The notes under the pieces: generated by a model
Database searches by the model: none
What the model was told of the DNA's origin: nothing
The model's input: only the letters and a program-made list of their open reading frames with translations
Program-made: the position numbers and the translations under genes
Shown here: piece after piece, positions 7,801 to 14,814 of the stretch
Numbering within the stretch: position 1 is the first letter of the stretch
Layout of the letters: each line of letters begins with the position of its first letter
NCBI GenBank assembly: GCA_945787485.1
Contig: CALZHV010000018.1
Span: 1-17,862, forward strand
DNA length: 17,862 bases
Direction of reading: 5' to 3'
DNA from: an uncultured Lachnospiraceae bacterium
GTDB taxonomy: Bacteria > Bacillota > Clostridia > Lachnospirales > Lachnospiraceae

Positions 7801-10282
7801 TATCTGAATTACCGGCCGCATCGGCATAATCAACTACTATCTTGTATTCTCCGTCTTCACCAGCAGTAAAATCAGCTGTGTTAACTGAATATGATACTGG
7901 CTTTGTCACTGGCTTTGTCATTTGAGATTTGGTATACGAATACTGATGTTTTTCTCCATTTACGGAAATTTGTGTACTATACAAACCGGAATCTTTATCA
8001 GATATTTCAAATTCAAAAGAAACATCATTAGAATAAATCTTATTCTTATTTTTATCAATGTAACACTCTCTACCATTAGTCGGATTGATATCAAAGCTGC
8101 CTAATTTCTGAGATTTTTTGCCTCGCAATTCCGGCTTTGTATTTTCAATCATCAACACAGGGCTATCCTTATTAATAATATTTGAGTTTTCTGAAGTAAT
8201 TAATTCTTCTCCAATGCCATTATTGTTAACATTTCCGGCTTTGTCAACTATAGTTACAAACACAGTACCTGTAATGGTTTCTATATCGTTTTCATACTTA
8301 AAATTCTTGTTGTTAGACGATGAAAAGTCAATTTTATTGTCATTTTCATCCTTCAAGTACAAAGACACAGAATTAACACCCGAAAGAGAATCAGAAGAAT
8401 CAATACTAACTTCTATCTTCTTATTAAAAAATGTTCCAAAAGTTAATGCACGTCCGATTGATGCAAGAATATTATCATTTTCCAGACCAAATTCAGCCTT
8501 ATCAAAAACAGGGCGTTCGGTATCTATTCCAAAAGACACAGTCTTCTTTTCAACTTTTCCGCCAAACACATTTTGGAAAAACTCATTAACATTTGTTGCT
8601 GTTTTTTGAAGGTAAATAGTTTCTTCATATTCTTTGTCAAATGAATATGATATGCTATCTTGGAAATTACCTCTTGTTTTACTAATTTTATAACCTTCAG
8701 GAGCTTCGAAAACGACTTTTTTATCGTGGGATGACATATATTCAATGTTATACCAATATTGTCCTATTTCAGCATCAATCGGCATTATACTGCTTGAATA
8801 ATCATTTAAAACGACATCGATCTTTATACCATCATTATTATTGAATACCATAGTATAATTAGAGTTTTCTTCTACTGTATTATCTAATGCTAACGAACCT
8901 ACAGTGATTATAGATTCACCTTCAACATCTACATCTGTTGAGTTTGAAGCCTTTAATGAATCCAGTTCTTTATAGCTTAATACTCCAGTGAATATTGGAG
9001 TTACACCATTATTTGGAATTCCTATAACATCATATGTTATTTCGTACTCTTCGCCAAAATTCTTTTCTTGTCCAGGTTTTGGACTTATTGTAATATCGGC
9101 TGTATTAATAGTGACTTCTGTTGAATCTTCTTCATGATTATTATCTTTTACCTTTACAGTATAAGTACCAGCATCAAAGGCTTCTGCTACTATATGATTA
9201 TCCGAATTATATACTTCAATAGTTAATGAATCAGAATCAATATCTCCATTTGATTTAGGAGAAATTAAAGTCTGAGGTTGACCATTGTATACTAAACCAT
9301 TTGCAACATCAAATTCATTTATGAAATCGTCTTTTTTTGTAATTGTAACTGTACAAGTAGCAACTTTTGGTGCATACCCATTTTCTTTATCATAATCAAT
9401 TATTGCCGTGATCTCTGCCTTATTATCCACATCACCAACTGCGGTTAATTCGCCCGTTACGGAATCAACTTTTACTACATTCTCATCAGATGAAGAATAT
9501 ATAATATTTCCCATACTTTTATCTACTGTTACAGGGTTTGCTTCTTTTGAATTATATTTTAATTGTGGATTACCTTCAAATTTGAATTCGAATGTGTCAT
9601 CTGCCTGAACAATCTTGCTTCCCGCACAATCGGTACATACAACCTTTTCGTTTCCGGAACAATTTGGACAAGTAATATTTGAATCGACCTTACCATCACC
9701 ACCACATGTAACACAAGAGATTTCTTTAACACCGCTACCTTGACAATCATCACAAGCATCGCTATCAATACCATTACATGTAGGACAAGTAATAGAAAGT
9801 ACTCCGGAGCCGGCACAGGTTATGCAAGTTGTTTCATTGTTAACTTCACCGGTACCGCCACATTCTGAACAAATAGACAAGCCTGAATCATCACATTCCT
9901 TGCAAATGGCAGAATAAGACATCTTAACATCAACAACAGGATAAGTTTTAATAAAGCTATCACTTACTTCAAACATGTTATCAGCATTTACAGTGTAATA
10001 ATAAGTATCAATTTCATCCACCGATAACGAAACAGTTCCTGTTGAGTCCGTTTTGGCTTTATCAAGCTTTGTTGATAATGATTCATCAGCGTATAACACA
10101 ACCTCAGCATTTTCCACAGGACGTTCTACTGTATCAAAAACGTTAAATGTTACTTCGATTTTATTTGGATCCTCAGCAAAAGCTATACCAGCTGTGAACG
10201 GAATACTGGAGACAACTAATACTAACGCCAACAGAATTGATATGATTTTAATTGAAAATTTAGTGTTTTTATTGAAATTCAT
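4865..10282 (-). CDS. Giant membrane-anchored surface protein: Cna-B-like, CXXC zinc-finger repeats, Ig-like repeats
   Basis: This protein has 1805 residues from the ATG at 10282, chosen because AGGAGGA lies 8 bases upstream; a TTG at 10306 in the same frame is a poorer start. Order of parts: Sec signal peptide with likely cleavage after AFA (about residue 36); a Cna-B/transthyretin-like domain (about 42-120); eight CXXC motifs, several of the form CxxCxGxG as in the DnaJ zinc-finger (about 127-221); a Big_2-like Ig domain (about 228-316); an MBG-like region (about 325-490); and then many Ig-like repeats of the type 'DxTxPxIxV...YFxxxRTATITIxxxxF'. One TM segment (about 1779-1799) ends in the cytoplasmic tail KKRKIN. 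There is no LPXTG motif, so it is anchored by the membrane helix rather than by sortase. It is last in the operon and followed by a strong terminator. A role in adhesion, or as a long stalk for the kinase system, is inference. Confidence 0.85.
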   Translation of the reverse strand: MNFNKNTKFSIKIISILLALVLVVSSIPFTAGIAFAEDPNKIEVTFNVFDTVERPVENAEVVLYADESLSTKLDKAKTDSTGTVSLSVDEIDTYYYTVNADNMFEVSDSFIKTYPVVDVKMSYSAICKECDDSGLSICSECGGTGEVNNETTCITCAGSGVLSITCPTCNGIDSDACDDCQGSGVKEISCVTCGGDGKVDSNITCPNCSGNEKVVCTDCAGSKIVQADDTFEFKFEGNPQLKYNSKEANPVTVDKSMGNIIYSSSDENVVKVDSVTGELTAVGDVDNKAEITAIIDYDKENGYAPKVATCTVTITKKDDFINEFDVANGLVYNGQPQTLISPKSNGDIDSDSLTIEVYNSDNHIVAEAFDAGTYTVKVKDNNHEEDSTEVTINTADITISPKPGQEKNFGEEYEITYDVIGIPNNGVTPIFTGVLSYKELDSLKASNSTDVDVEGESIITVGSLALDNTVEENSNYTMVFNNNDGIKIDVVLNDYSSSIMPIDAEIGQYWYNIEYMSSHDKKVVFEAPEGYKISKTRGNFQDSISYSFDKEYEETIYLQKTATNVNEFFQNVFGGKVEKKTVSFGIDTERPVFDKAEFGLENDNILASIGRALTFGTFFNKKIEVSIDSSDSLSGVNSVSLYLKDENDNKIDFSSSNNKNFKYENDIETITGTVFVTIVDKAGNVNNNGIGEELITSENSNIINKDSPVLMIENTKPELRGKKSQKLGSFDINPTNGRECYIDKNKNKIYSNDVSFEFEISDKDSGLYSTQISVNGEKHQYSYTKSQMTKPVTKPVSYSVNTADFTAGEDGEYKIVVDYADAAGNSDTKTETVYVDRTAPIVKSFDITGVIEGNGIKDDSEIPHAVDTTSYGFYFMKAANVKVTFGDYAQSKEAVSGIKEVQIYLVDKDKNYIYEITSEGKMNRVNDISSVSKIPASFLSSVDTNSGDIKSFQFTIEKDFKGQIYAKAYDNVGNDLSKEALEKLGIKAPTNSSEILGDVLSCDENGYQKPNGSIVETEENHNSVDENGNRLVSDVIMKPSTNSVGKDTNGLVLYNQAVNIDLTVFDKHSGIYSIEVQVSSDDDKANEYSHKVLVGKDATTDRALSYDGSSLENDWKITKNDENIATEMTNTITVSNNSNNIVVEVKLTDRAGHTYSNKLNFSIDMSKPEITVEYDKNDGSQYEKNLYFQDVRTATITIKELNFTEERVKNTKSNEYVINNNDIKNIIITQKYDNVEQNIDYVFEKSQELTTEKDENGNTRSYYVYTKTITFNPYGEGADCFFTVTATDNAMNKTDYDREDSFVIDANAPRIKVELTDEDKAVNGSYFSNQRTATITITDRYFDKNASPVVISANDNGNDIAAPSVSMWSTQNREHEQSCVVTFDKDGTYSFTVDSTDLSGKNTTQYKVSDFTIDNTDPTIKITINGKELKDGEKVACIDEVVPKVEVEDTNFSAADTTVVLTPAVVKDNVSLLNDQKVISKNAEKENGMIYDYNNFKGEDGKRREYDNIYTLTVTTKDLSGRSIEPVSIMFSVNRYGSVYSNYDDANGKYFAKAPVIQVTETNVNAINFDDKNTYVEVISNSGNIQRLNSKEIIGKQVIEGTEKNWYEYVYTIPSSCFDVDDVYSIKLSSVDTAERKSTNISDINNDVIEFTVDTNDPYFEVTNYTESDDSVQEEEYTLDLVINDDMSGIASYIVKFDGSVVERTEIKDGNFKKSISIPVLVKGATKLSDAAGRKLEVELVDAAGRDNKTKEFNVRISTNFFVNALSKLQDFYHNTVAFWSTVTAIIIAIGALSWFIIAKKRKIN
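7897..7920. repeat. Perfect tandem 12-bp duplication in the surface-protein gene
   Basis: CTGGCTTTGTCA occurs twice head to tail, giving a repeated TKPV in the protein (MTKPVTKPVS). The length is a multiple of three, so the frame is kept. It is probably a slippage event in a loop between Ig-like domains. Confidence 0.8.
9626..9904 (-). repeat. Eight CXXC repeats resembling the DnaJ zinc-finger, in an exported protein
   Basis: Within about 93 residues there are eight Cys pairs: CKEC, CSEC, CITC, CPTC, CDDC, CVTC, CPNC and CTDC. Several are followed by Gly-x-Gly (CSECGGTG, CITCAGSG, CDDCQGSG, CVTCGGDG), the signature of the DnaJ cysteine-rich domain, which has four such motifs and binds two zinc ions. 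Eight motifs would suit two such modules in tandem. The segment sits between a Cna-B-like domain and Ig-like domains, after a signal peptide, so it should be extracellular. No J domain is present. Confidence 0.85.
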
Positions 10283-10290
10283 TGCTTTTA

Positions 10291-10297
10291 TCCTCCT
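10291..10297 (-). promoter_or_regulatory. Ribosome binding site fixing the start of the giant surface-protein gene
   Basis: AGGAGGA on the minus strand is 8 bases from the ATG at 10282. It lies downstream of the alternative TTG at 10306, so the TTG start is unlikely and the gene does not overlap its upstream neighbour, whose stop codon is at 10301-10299. Confidence 0.85.
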
Positions 10298-10298
10298 A

Positions 10299-10799
10299 TT
10301 ATTCAATGATTTCTTTTGAATTTATTATCAACATTTCATCTAATATCTCAAGTTTTACACTTTCAACATCCTCGTTACGTTTTATTGCAACAGTATGATG
10401 TGATGATTTGTTAATATGCGGCGCATTTTCACGATTAATAGCAACTGTTTTTCTTTTTTTATTTGACAAAGTAGTTTGACGTCGACTTTTTTTCTTTCCT
10501 TCGTCTTTACTGACTGTGCCATTTTTTTGCCTTTTTGAATTTGATGATTCTTCATACTTACTACTATAATCATCAAAATTAAAGTTTGAATTTGGGACAT
10601 CTTTATAGGTTCTTTCTGCCTGCATAATCTCAATCTGCTTTTGTCTTGTTTTACCTGTTATCTCTAAAATTAGATTTGGAACTTTATGCTTTATAAATAA
10701 GCAAACAGAAACGATAAAGGCAAATAACCCAAGTACGATAAATGTTATTTTTAACCCGGTAAGTGCCTCTGTGGCTTTTATTAATTGCTCATATTCCAC
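10299..10799 (-). CDS. Small one-pass membrane protein with basic cytoplasmic tail
   Basis: This 166-aa protein starts at GTG (10799), with GGAGG about 10 bases upstream inside the end of the kinase gene, which it overlaps by 19 bases. One TM segment (about residues 17-36) is followed by a Lys-rich tail, so the tail of about 130 residues is probably cytoplasmic. The tail is low complexity (Ser, Asn, Lys) and holds two near-identical short motifs, K-TVAI-N at 118-121 and H-TVAI-K at 136-139, plus other Thr/Ser residues next to basic residues. No family is recognised. Its place between the kinase and the giant surface protein suggests an adaptor or kinase substrate at the membrane. The two Thr-x-x-Ile motifs would suit FHA recognition once phosphorylated. 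Both statements are inference. Confidence 0.75.
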   Translation of the reverse strand: MEYEQLIKATEALTGLKITFIVLGLFAFIVSVCLFIKHKVPNLILEITGKTRQKQIEIMQAERTYKDVPNSNFNFDDYSSKYEESSNSKRQKNGTVSKDEGKKKSRRQTTLSNKKRKTVAINRENAPHINKSSHHTVAIKRNEDVESVKLEILDEMLIINSKEIIE

Positions 10800-12526
10800 G
10801 TTTCTTCCACCTCCGGATATACTTCACATATTGAATCACGAGTAGTGTAATATACACCATCTTCTTTTTTTCCAATCAATGTTGATTTTAGATTGGTACA
10901 CAACTCATTATCCATAATTTCATTATCATTTATCGAATTAATTATAGATAGAATACTTTCCATATCTCTTGCTATATCAATTGAATTAATAGCTTCAGTA
11001 CTTTTGTACCTATAGATATTTAGATTGATAGTCGCCAAAGCTTGAGAACACATCTTTAGTTTTACTATAGGTTCGTCACAATTTTCGATAACGGGAATTA
11101 AAGTATGAATAGAATAGTAACCGTCCGTTAGTGTTTTTTCATCTACAACTTTTCCGTTCTTTTGAGAATTATATAAAACTTGAATATACTTATTCCAAGT
11201 TATGTAAGCATTTGCGGCTTTATAGTATTCACTATCCTCATTGGCATACTTAATCGTTTTCTCAAAAAATGACGCTGAAGCCGCTGTCTTTTGAGAATCA
11301 CTAACCATATTATTGTTTAATATTTGTTCATCAGTTCCACCATAGTTAAACCAAACATCTTGTCCAATATCAAAATTTAGTTTTGCATATGTTTCTCTAT
11401 CCTTAGAAAGTAATACCTCATTTTTTTCTAAGACAGACCCCATTTCTTGATTTTCCGACTTAGATATTGAGCCGTCTTCCATATAATAATTCCAAAGTTT
11501 TTCATATCCTTCAATTTTATCTGGACCAATATCTATAACTTTTATTATTTCATCAGATGTTATGGCATCCTTCAAAATCAAATTATAATTTTTAGATTCA
11601 AGAATATTTACCGACAAACTAAAAATGCACGCCAAAATTGCACATATAAGAGATACTGCAAATGTTGATGCAAATATCCAAAACTTTTTCTTTTGTTCTC
11701 TAAGATATAAATCTTCGTTTTCTTTGTAATGTTCAAGATCGTAAAGCAATTCCAAACACGAGTGATATCTCTCTTCGGGTTCTTCTGCAGTACATTTAAG
11801 TATTATTTTTTCTAAACCGGTTGATAGGCTGGAATCAATTTGGGTTATAGGTTCCAATTTAATAGACTCATCAGGATATTGACCGGTCACAAGAGTCCGC
11901 ATTGTTAATCCCAATGAATATATGTCGGTTTTTGGATTACTTTGTCCTATTTGCTTTTTTTGTTCCGGTGCTGCAAATTCCTCAGTTAAATAAACCTTGG
12001 TATCACGTTTTTTACCTTCCTTAAATGTTCGTCCTATTCCAAAGTCTATTAACGTAATATGTCCTGCTGCATTATCTCCATCATCATTCATTGTTGGCGC
12101 AAACATGATATTTCCAGGTTTAATGTCTCTATGTATTATATCTTTTGAGTGAAGATAATAAAGAACATTACACATTTGTTTCATCCACTCTACAACAATC
12201 TCTTGCTGAATTTTGTGTTGTTCTTCCAAAAGATCTTCCAGTGAAATACCCTGCACCAATTCTTGTACTACAAATACATGTAGATCATCTTCAATAATAT
12301 CTATAATTCTAGGGATATGACTATTATTCAATCCTTTTAATAGATTAACCTCATTCATTGAAGTTTCGGCAATGATTTCATTATCCGTAGTCTTCTGAAT
12401 TTCTTTCAAAGCATAAAGAATATTAAGTTTTGTATCGATGGCTCTATAAACAGTAGACATACCACCGGAACCGATTACATCCTGAATTTTATATCTATCG
12501 TTTATTATTGCACCAATTGTCGCCAT
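10781..12526 (-). CDS. Transmembrane Ser/Thr protein kinase (PrkC-like catalytic domain)
   Basis: This 581-aa protein has an N-terminal kinase domain at about residues 10-270, with all the catalytic landmarks: glycine loop GSGGMSTVYRA (19-29), ATP-anchoring Lys41 (ALKE), catalytic HRDIKPGN (132-139), DFG (161-163) and APEQ (186-189). The activation loop has Thr176 and Thr181 as candidate autophosphorylation sites. One TM segment (about 283-308) leads to an extracellular region of about 270 residues. It is helical with TPR-like character around ASFFEKTIKYA and has no PASTA repeats, so it is not the usual muropeptide-sensing PrkC. The start ATG follows AGAGGTG at a proper distance. The gene lies 11 bases after the PP2C gene and overlaps the next gene by 19 bases. 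It probably phosphorylates cytoplasmic partners from the same operon in response to an outside signal. Confidence 0.93.
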   Translation of the reverse strand: MATIGAIINDRYKIQDVIGSGGMSTVYRAIDTKLNILYALKEIQKTTDNEIIAETSMNEVNLLKGLNNSHIPRIIDIIEDDLHVFVVQELVQGISLEDLLEEQHKIQQEIVVEWMKQMCNVLYYLHSKDIIHRDIKPGNIMFAPTMNDDGDNAAGHITLIDFGIGRTFKEGKKRDTKVYLTEEFAAPEQKKQIGQSNPKTDIYSLGLTMRTLVTGQYPDESIKLEPITQIDSSLSTGLEKIILKCTAEEPEERYHSCLELLYDLEHYKENEDLYLREQKKKFWIFASTFAVSLICAILACIFSLSVNILESKNYNLILKDAITSDEIIKVIDIGPDKIEGYEKLWNYYMEDGSISKSENQEMGSVLEKNEVLLSKDRETYAKLNFDIGQDVWFNYGGTDEQILNNNMVSDSQKTAASASFFEKTIKYANEDSEYYKAANAYITWNKYIQVLYNSQKNGKVVDEKTLTDGYYSIHTLIPVIENCDEPIVKLKMCSQALATINLNIYRYKSTEAINSIDIARDMESILSIINSINDNEIMDNELCTNLKSTLIGKKEDGVYYTTRDSICEVYPEVEETWNMSN

Positions 12527-12537
12527 AGTACACCTCT

Positions 12538-13305
12538 TTATAAAATCTTAATAACGGCTACGGAAATATTATCTTCTTCTTTTCTCATTTCTGCACGTTC
12601 AATTAATCTCGAAATATTTGTATTTATATCTTGATTACTGTTAAGAATTTCGCTATTAAAACAATCCATCATTTCTTTTTTTGAAATCTCGTGTCTAAAA
12701 CCATCGCTGCAAAGCAGAAAAACATCATCACCATATATTTCGCCCGTTTCAAATTGTGGAGACACTCTGCCCGAAACACCTATACATTGCGTAAGAATAT
12801 TTCTATCCGGATGAGTTTCTAATTCATCCTCAGTAATTTCATTTTTTTCCAACATTTTTGCAACCAATGTATGATCCTTAGTAAGCTGTACAATCTTATT
12901 GTTTCTTATAAGATAAATTCTAGAATCACCAACATGGCAAAAATAATAATTATTATCAAATAATAAAATAGCGGTTAATGTTGTTCCTAAATCCGTTTCA
13001 CATGCTCTTCCATAATTGATTATTTTTCTGTTTATATCTTGTATCACATAATTCCATTGTGCTGCTATATCTTCAAATTTATAATCGTCAACAAGTTTAG
13101 GAAAATCCTTATCAAACCATCTTATTAGTGCTTTAACTACACTGGCACTTGCGAGTTCACCCTTGTCGTATCCGCCCATTCCATCACAAATCACGCAAAA
13201 AACAGCATTGCCTCTTGAGGTTTTTACCGACTTGAAGCCAACTGCATCTTGATTGACATCTTTTGTAATACCAACATCACTTTGTATTGAAAATAAATAG
13301 TTCAT
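12538..13305 (-). CDS. PP2C-family Ser/Thr protein phosphatase
   Basis: This 255-aa protein is close to the normal length of bacterial PrpC/Stp-type phosphatases. The metal-binding and catalytic motifs are all visible: QD at Asp20, CDGMGG with Asp41-Gly42, GDSR at 126-129, the LTKDHT segment (141-146), CSDG with Asp201-Gly202, and EEDN with Asp245-Asn246. There is no signal peptide or TM segment, so it acts in the cytoplasm and should reverse the phosphorylation made by the kinase encoded directly downstream. Its ATG overlaps the TGA of the FHA gene (ATGA, 4-base overlap), which means tight translational coupling. Phosphatase plus kinase pairs of this kind are the standard PrpC/PrkC arrangement in Firmicutes. 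Here the pair sits in a WXG100-linked operon rather than beside ribosome-maturation genes. Confidence 0.95.
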   Translation of the reverse strand: MNYLFSIQSDVGITKDVNQDAVGFKSVKTSRGNAVFCVICDGMGGYDKGELASASVVKALIRWFDKDFPKLVDDYKFEDIAAQWNYVIQDINRKIINYGRACETDLGTTLTAILLFDNNYYFCHVGDSRIYLIRNNKIVQLTKDHTLVAKMLEKNEITEDELETHPDRNILTQCIGVSGRVSPQFETGEIYGDDVFLLCSDGFRHEISKKEMMDCFNSEILNSNQDINTNISRLIERAEMRKEEDNISVAVIKIL

Positions 13306-14501
13306 TTGCTTTCTATCCCTTTAAACATAAATAATTCATCAGCTAATTCTATTTTATCTCCATCGTGTAAAAGGATTTTTTTACAATATGGAACCTCTTT
13401 ATCATTGATATATGTACCATTAGTAGAACCATCATCCACAATATATACATTCAAATCATCGACAATTATATCTGCATGATGCCCACTTATAGCCTCATTG
13501 TCAGTAAATGAATAATCACATTCTTCATCATATCCAACTGAAAACAAATCTTTGTTTATTAAAGTTTCTTCATTAGTTTTAATTCTTAAAAGAGACGGAT
13601 AAACTTTTTCCTCGACTTCTCTGATTAATTTTGTTTGTCTTTTCTTTTTTTGCTGATTTGAAGACCCTTTGTTTATTTGTTTATTTTTATTGGAATTTGA
13701 TTCTTTATCAGGGGGATTATCAGCCGTAGCTGTATTTCCTCTTACAGGTGTTAAGTTTTCACCACATTCAGCACAAAACTTTGTTCCAATTGGAAAGTAC
13801 AGATTACAATTTGAGCAGTAACAATAGTTTTGCTTGATTTCAGGTTCAATTAAGTCGTCGTCCTTATAATCGTCAAACAAATCCAACACCATATCATTTG
13901 ATAAACTACCACTGTTACGTTTTTTCTTTTGTGCGTTTTTTTCCTTATTATTGCCTTGCAATGATTCAATTCTTCTTTCAAAATCCACTAATGCAAAATA
14001 ATTCATGGCTTCAACATATTTTCTAAATTCTATAATGAATTCAGAATCAACTGTTTGAGGTACAACAATATCCCTTCCAATTGATTTTAATAATTCTTCA
14101 ATAGAACTGTTGTTTTGAAAGTTTTCAACCGGGTAATATATAAATAACAGCTGTTTTTGTATCGGCTCAACAAAAATCATAGAACTATCAAAAATGATTT
14201 TTTTTGACGAAAGATTATTAGAATCACAAAATCTAATCACTTCGGATATTTGTGTTAAGACATTTAAAAACGAATCCTTATTGTGCGAATTTGATATGTA
14301 ATTCTTTAATGCTTGCTTATTTGATATATCATAAGATATTGTCTTTATTTTGTTTTTGTTTTCACATAGCGGTCTGATTATTCCTGAATAATCAGATGAC
14401 TGCAAAAAGGCCAATTCTCCGGTGTTAACAGTTTCCTTTGAACCTATTTTACATACCAAGCGTGTTAAATCTTTTTTATTCTTTTGCTTAAACTTCGGCA
14501 T
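13302..14501 (-). CDS. FHA-domain protein with N-terminal DUF6382-like region and zinc ribbon
   Basis: This 399-aa soluble protein has three parts. Residues of about 1-180 resemble the DUF6382 region that often precedes FHA domains in Clostridia (hydrophobic core around KIIFDSSMIFV and LLFIYYP); I hold this at medium confidence. A zinc ribbon follows, with C229xxC232 and C243xxC246, and then a basic low-complexity linker. The C-terminal FHA domain (about 303-395) shows SVGYDEECDYSF, ISGHHADI, DDGSTNGTYIN and LLHDGDKIEL. The GSTNGT motif and Ser339 are kept, but the usual Arg of the 'GR' motif is Tyr and the Arg after the Ser is Gly, so phosphothreonine binding may be altered. The ribosome binding site GGAGG lies about 12 bases upstream, inside the end of the preceding gene. 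The likely role is the phospho-reader of the kinase and phosphatase pair. Confidence 0.9.
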   Translation of the reverse strand: MPKFKQKNKKDLTRLVCKIGSKETVNTGELAFLQSSDYSGIIRPLCENKNKIKTISYDISNKQALKNYISNSHNKDSFLNVLTQISEVIRFCDSNNLSSKKIIFDSSMIFVEPIQKQLLFIYYPVENFQNNSSIEELLKSIGRDIVVPQTVDSEFIIEFRKYVEAMNYFALVDFERRIESLQGNNKEKNAQKKKRNSGSLSNDMVLDLFDDYKDDDLIEPEIKQNYCYCSNCNLYFPIGTKFCAECGENLTPVRGNTATADNPPDKESNSNKNKQINKGSSNQQKKKRQTKLIREVEEKVYPSLLRIKTNEETLINKDLFSVGYDEECDYSFTDNEAISGHHADIIVDDLNVYIVDDGSTNGTYINDKEVPYCKKILLHDGDKIELADELFMFKGIESK

Positions 14502-14507
14502 ATGTAA

Positions 14508-14813
14508 TTACTTCCTCCATATGCTAACATTTTGCGCCATTCTTTTAACTCTATCATCAGCATTTACATAAGTGTTTACACATGAATTAACAGTAGAGAA
14601 TAATTCTTGAAGCGAACCCTCAATTTTTACAATATCATTATAAATTTGAGACATTGAAGCAGAAATATTATTTCTTGCAGCAACACTGCTTTGAATACTA
14701 TATCTTGTTGAGTTTATTCCGCTTTTTATATTTGAAACCTCAGATTTGATAGTTGGTATTCTGGAGTTAGTATTTTTAACTGATGTAGCATTAATGTATA
14801 TTTTATTTGCCAT
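14508..14813 (-). CDS. WXG100-size helical protein lacking the WXG motif
   Basis: The chosen start, ATG at 14813, gives MANKIYINATSVKN and a 101-aa protein, the typical size of ESAT-6/WXG100 proteins. A longer in-frame ATG at 14849 lies inside the upstream gene and is less likely. The protein is polar and helical throughout, with a break near residues 45-50 (SVAARNNIS) where the WXG turn of the family would lie. There is no W-x-G there; the only Trp is three residues from the C-terminus (WRK). The ATG follows the TAA of the upstream WRG protein after a single base, so the two are coupled and may form a heterodimer, as EsxA/EsxB-type pairs do. There is no signal peptide. Membership of the wider WXG100 superfamily is inferred from size, helicity and context. 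Confidence 0.75.
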   Translation of the reverse strand: MANKIYINATSVKNTNSRIPTIKSEVSNIKSGINSTRYSIQSSVAARNNISASMSQIYNDIVKIEGSLQELFSTVNSCVNTYVNADDRVKRMAQNVSIWRK

Positions 14814-14814
14814 T

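Noticed and set aside
7897..7920. Tandem 12-bp repeat as a phase-variation switch
   Set aside because: The unit is a multiple of three with only two copies, so it would not alter the reading frame.
8118..8609. 163-codon plus-strand reading frame opposite the giant surface-protein gene
   Set aside because: It lies wholly antisense to a well-supported gene with a signal peptide, domains and terminator, has no ribosome binding site and a composition typical of a reverse-strand shadow.
9626..9904. A cytosolic DnaJ chaperone or a fusion to one
   Set aside because: There is no J domain or HPD motif, and the repeats follow a signal peptide in an exported protein.
10283..10306. TTG start at 10306 for the giant protein, giving an 8-bp overlap with the upstream gene
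   Set aside because: AGGAGGA at 10297-10291 is placed for the ATG at 10282 and would fall inside the coding sequence if TTG were used.
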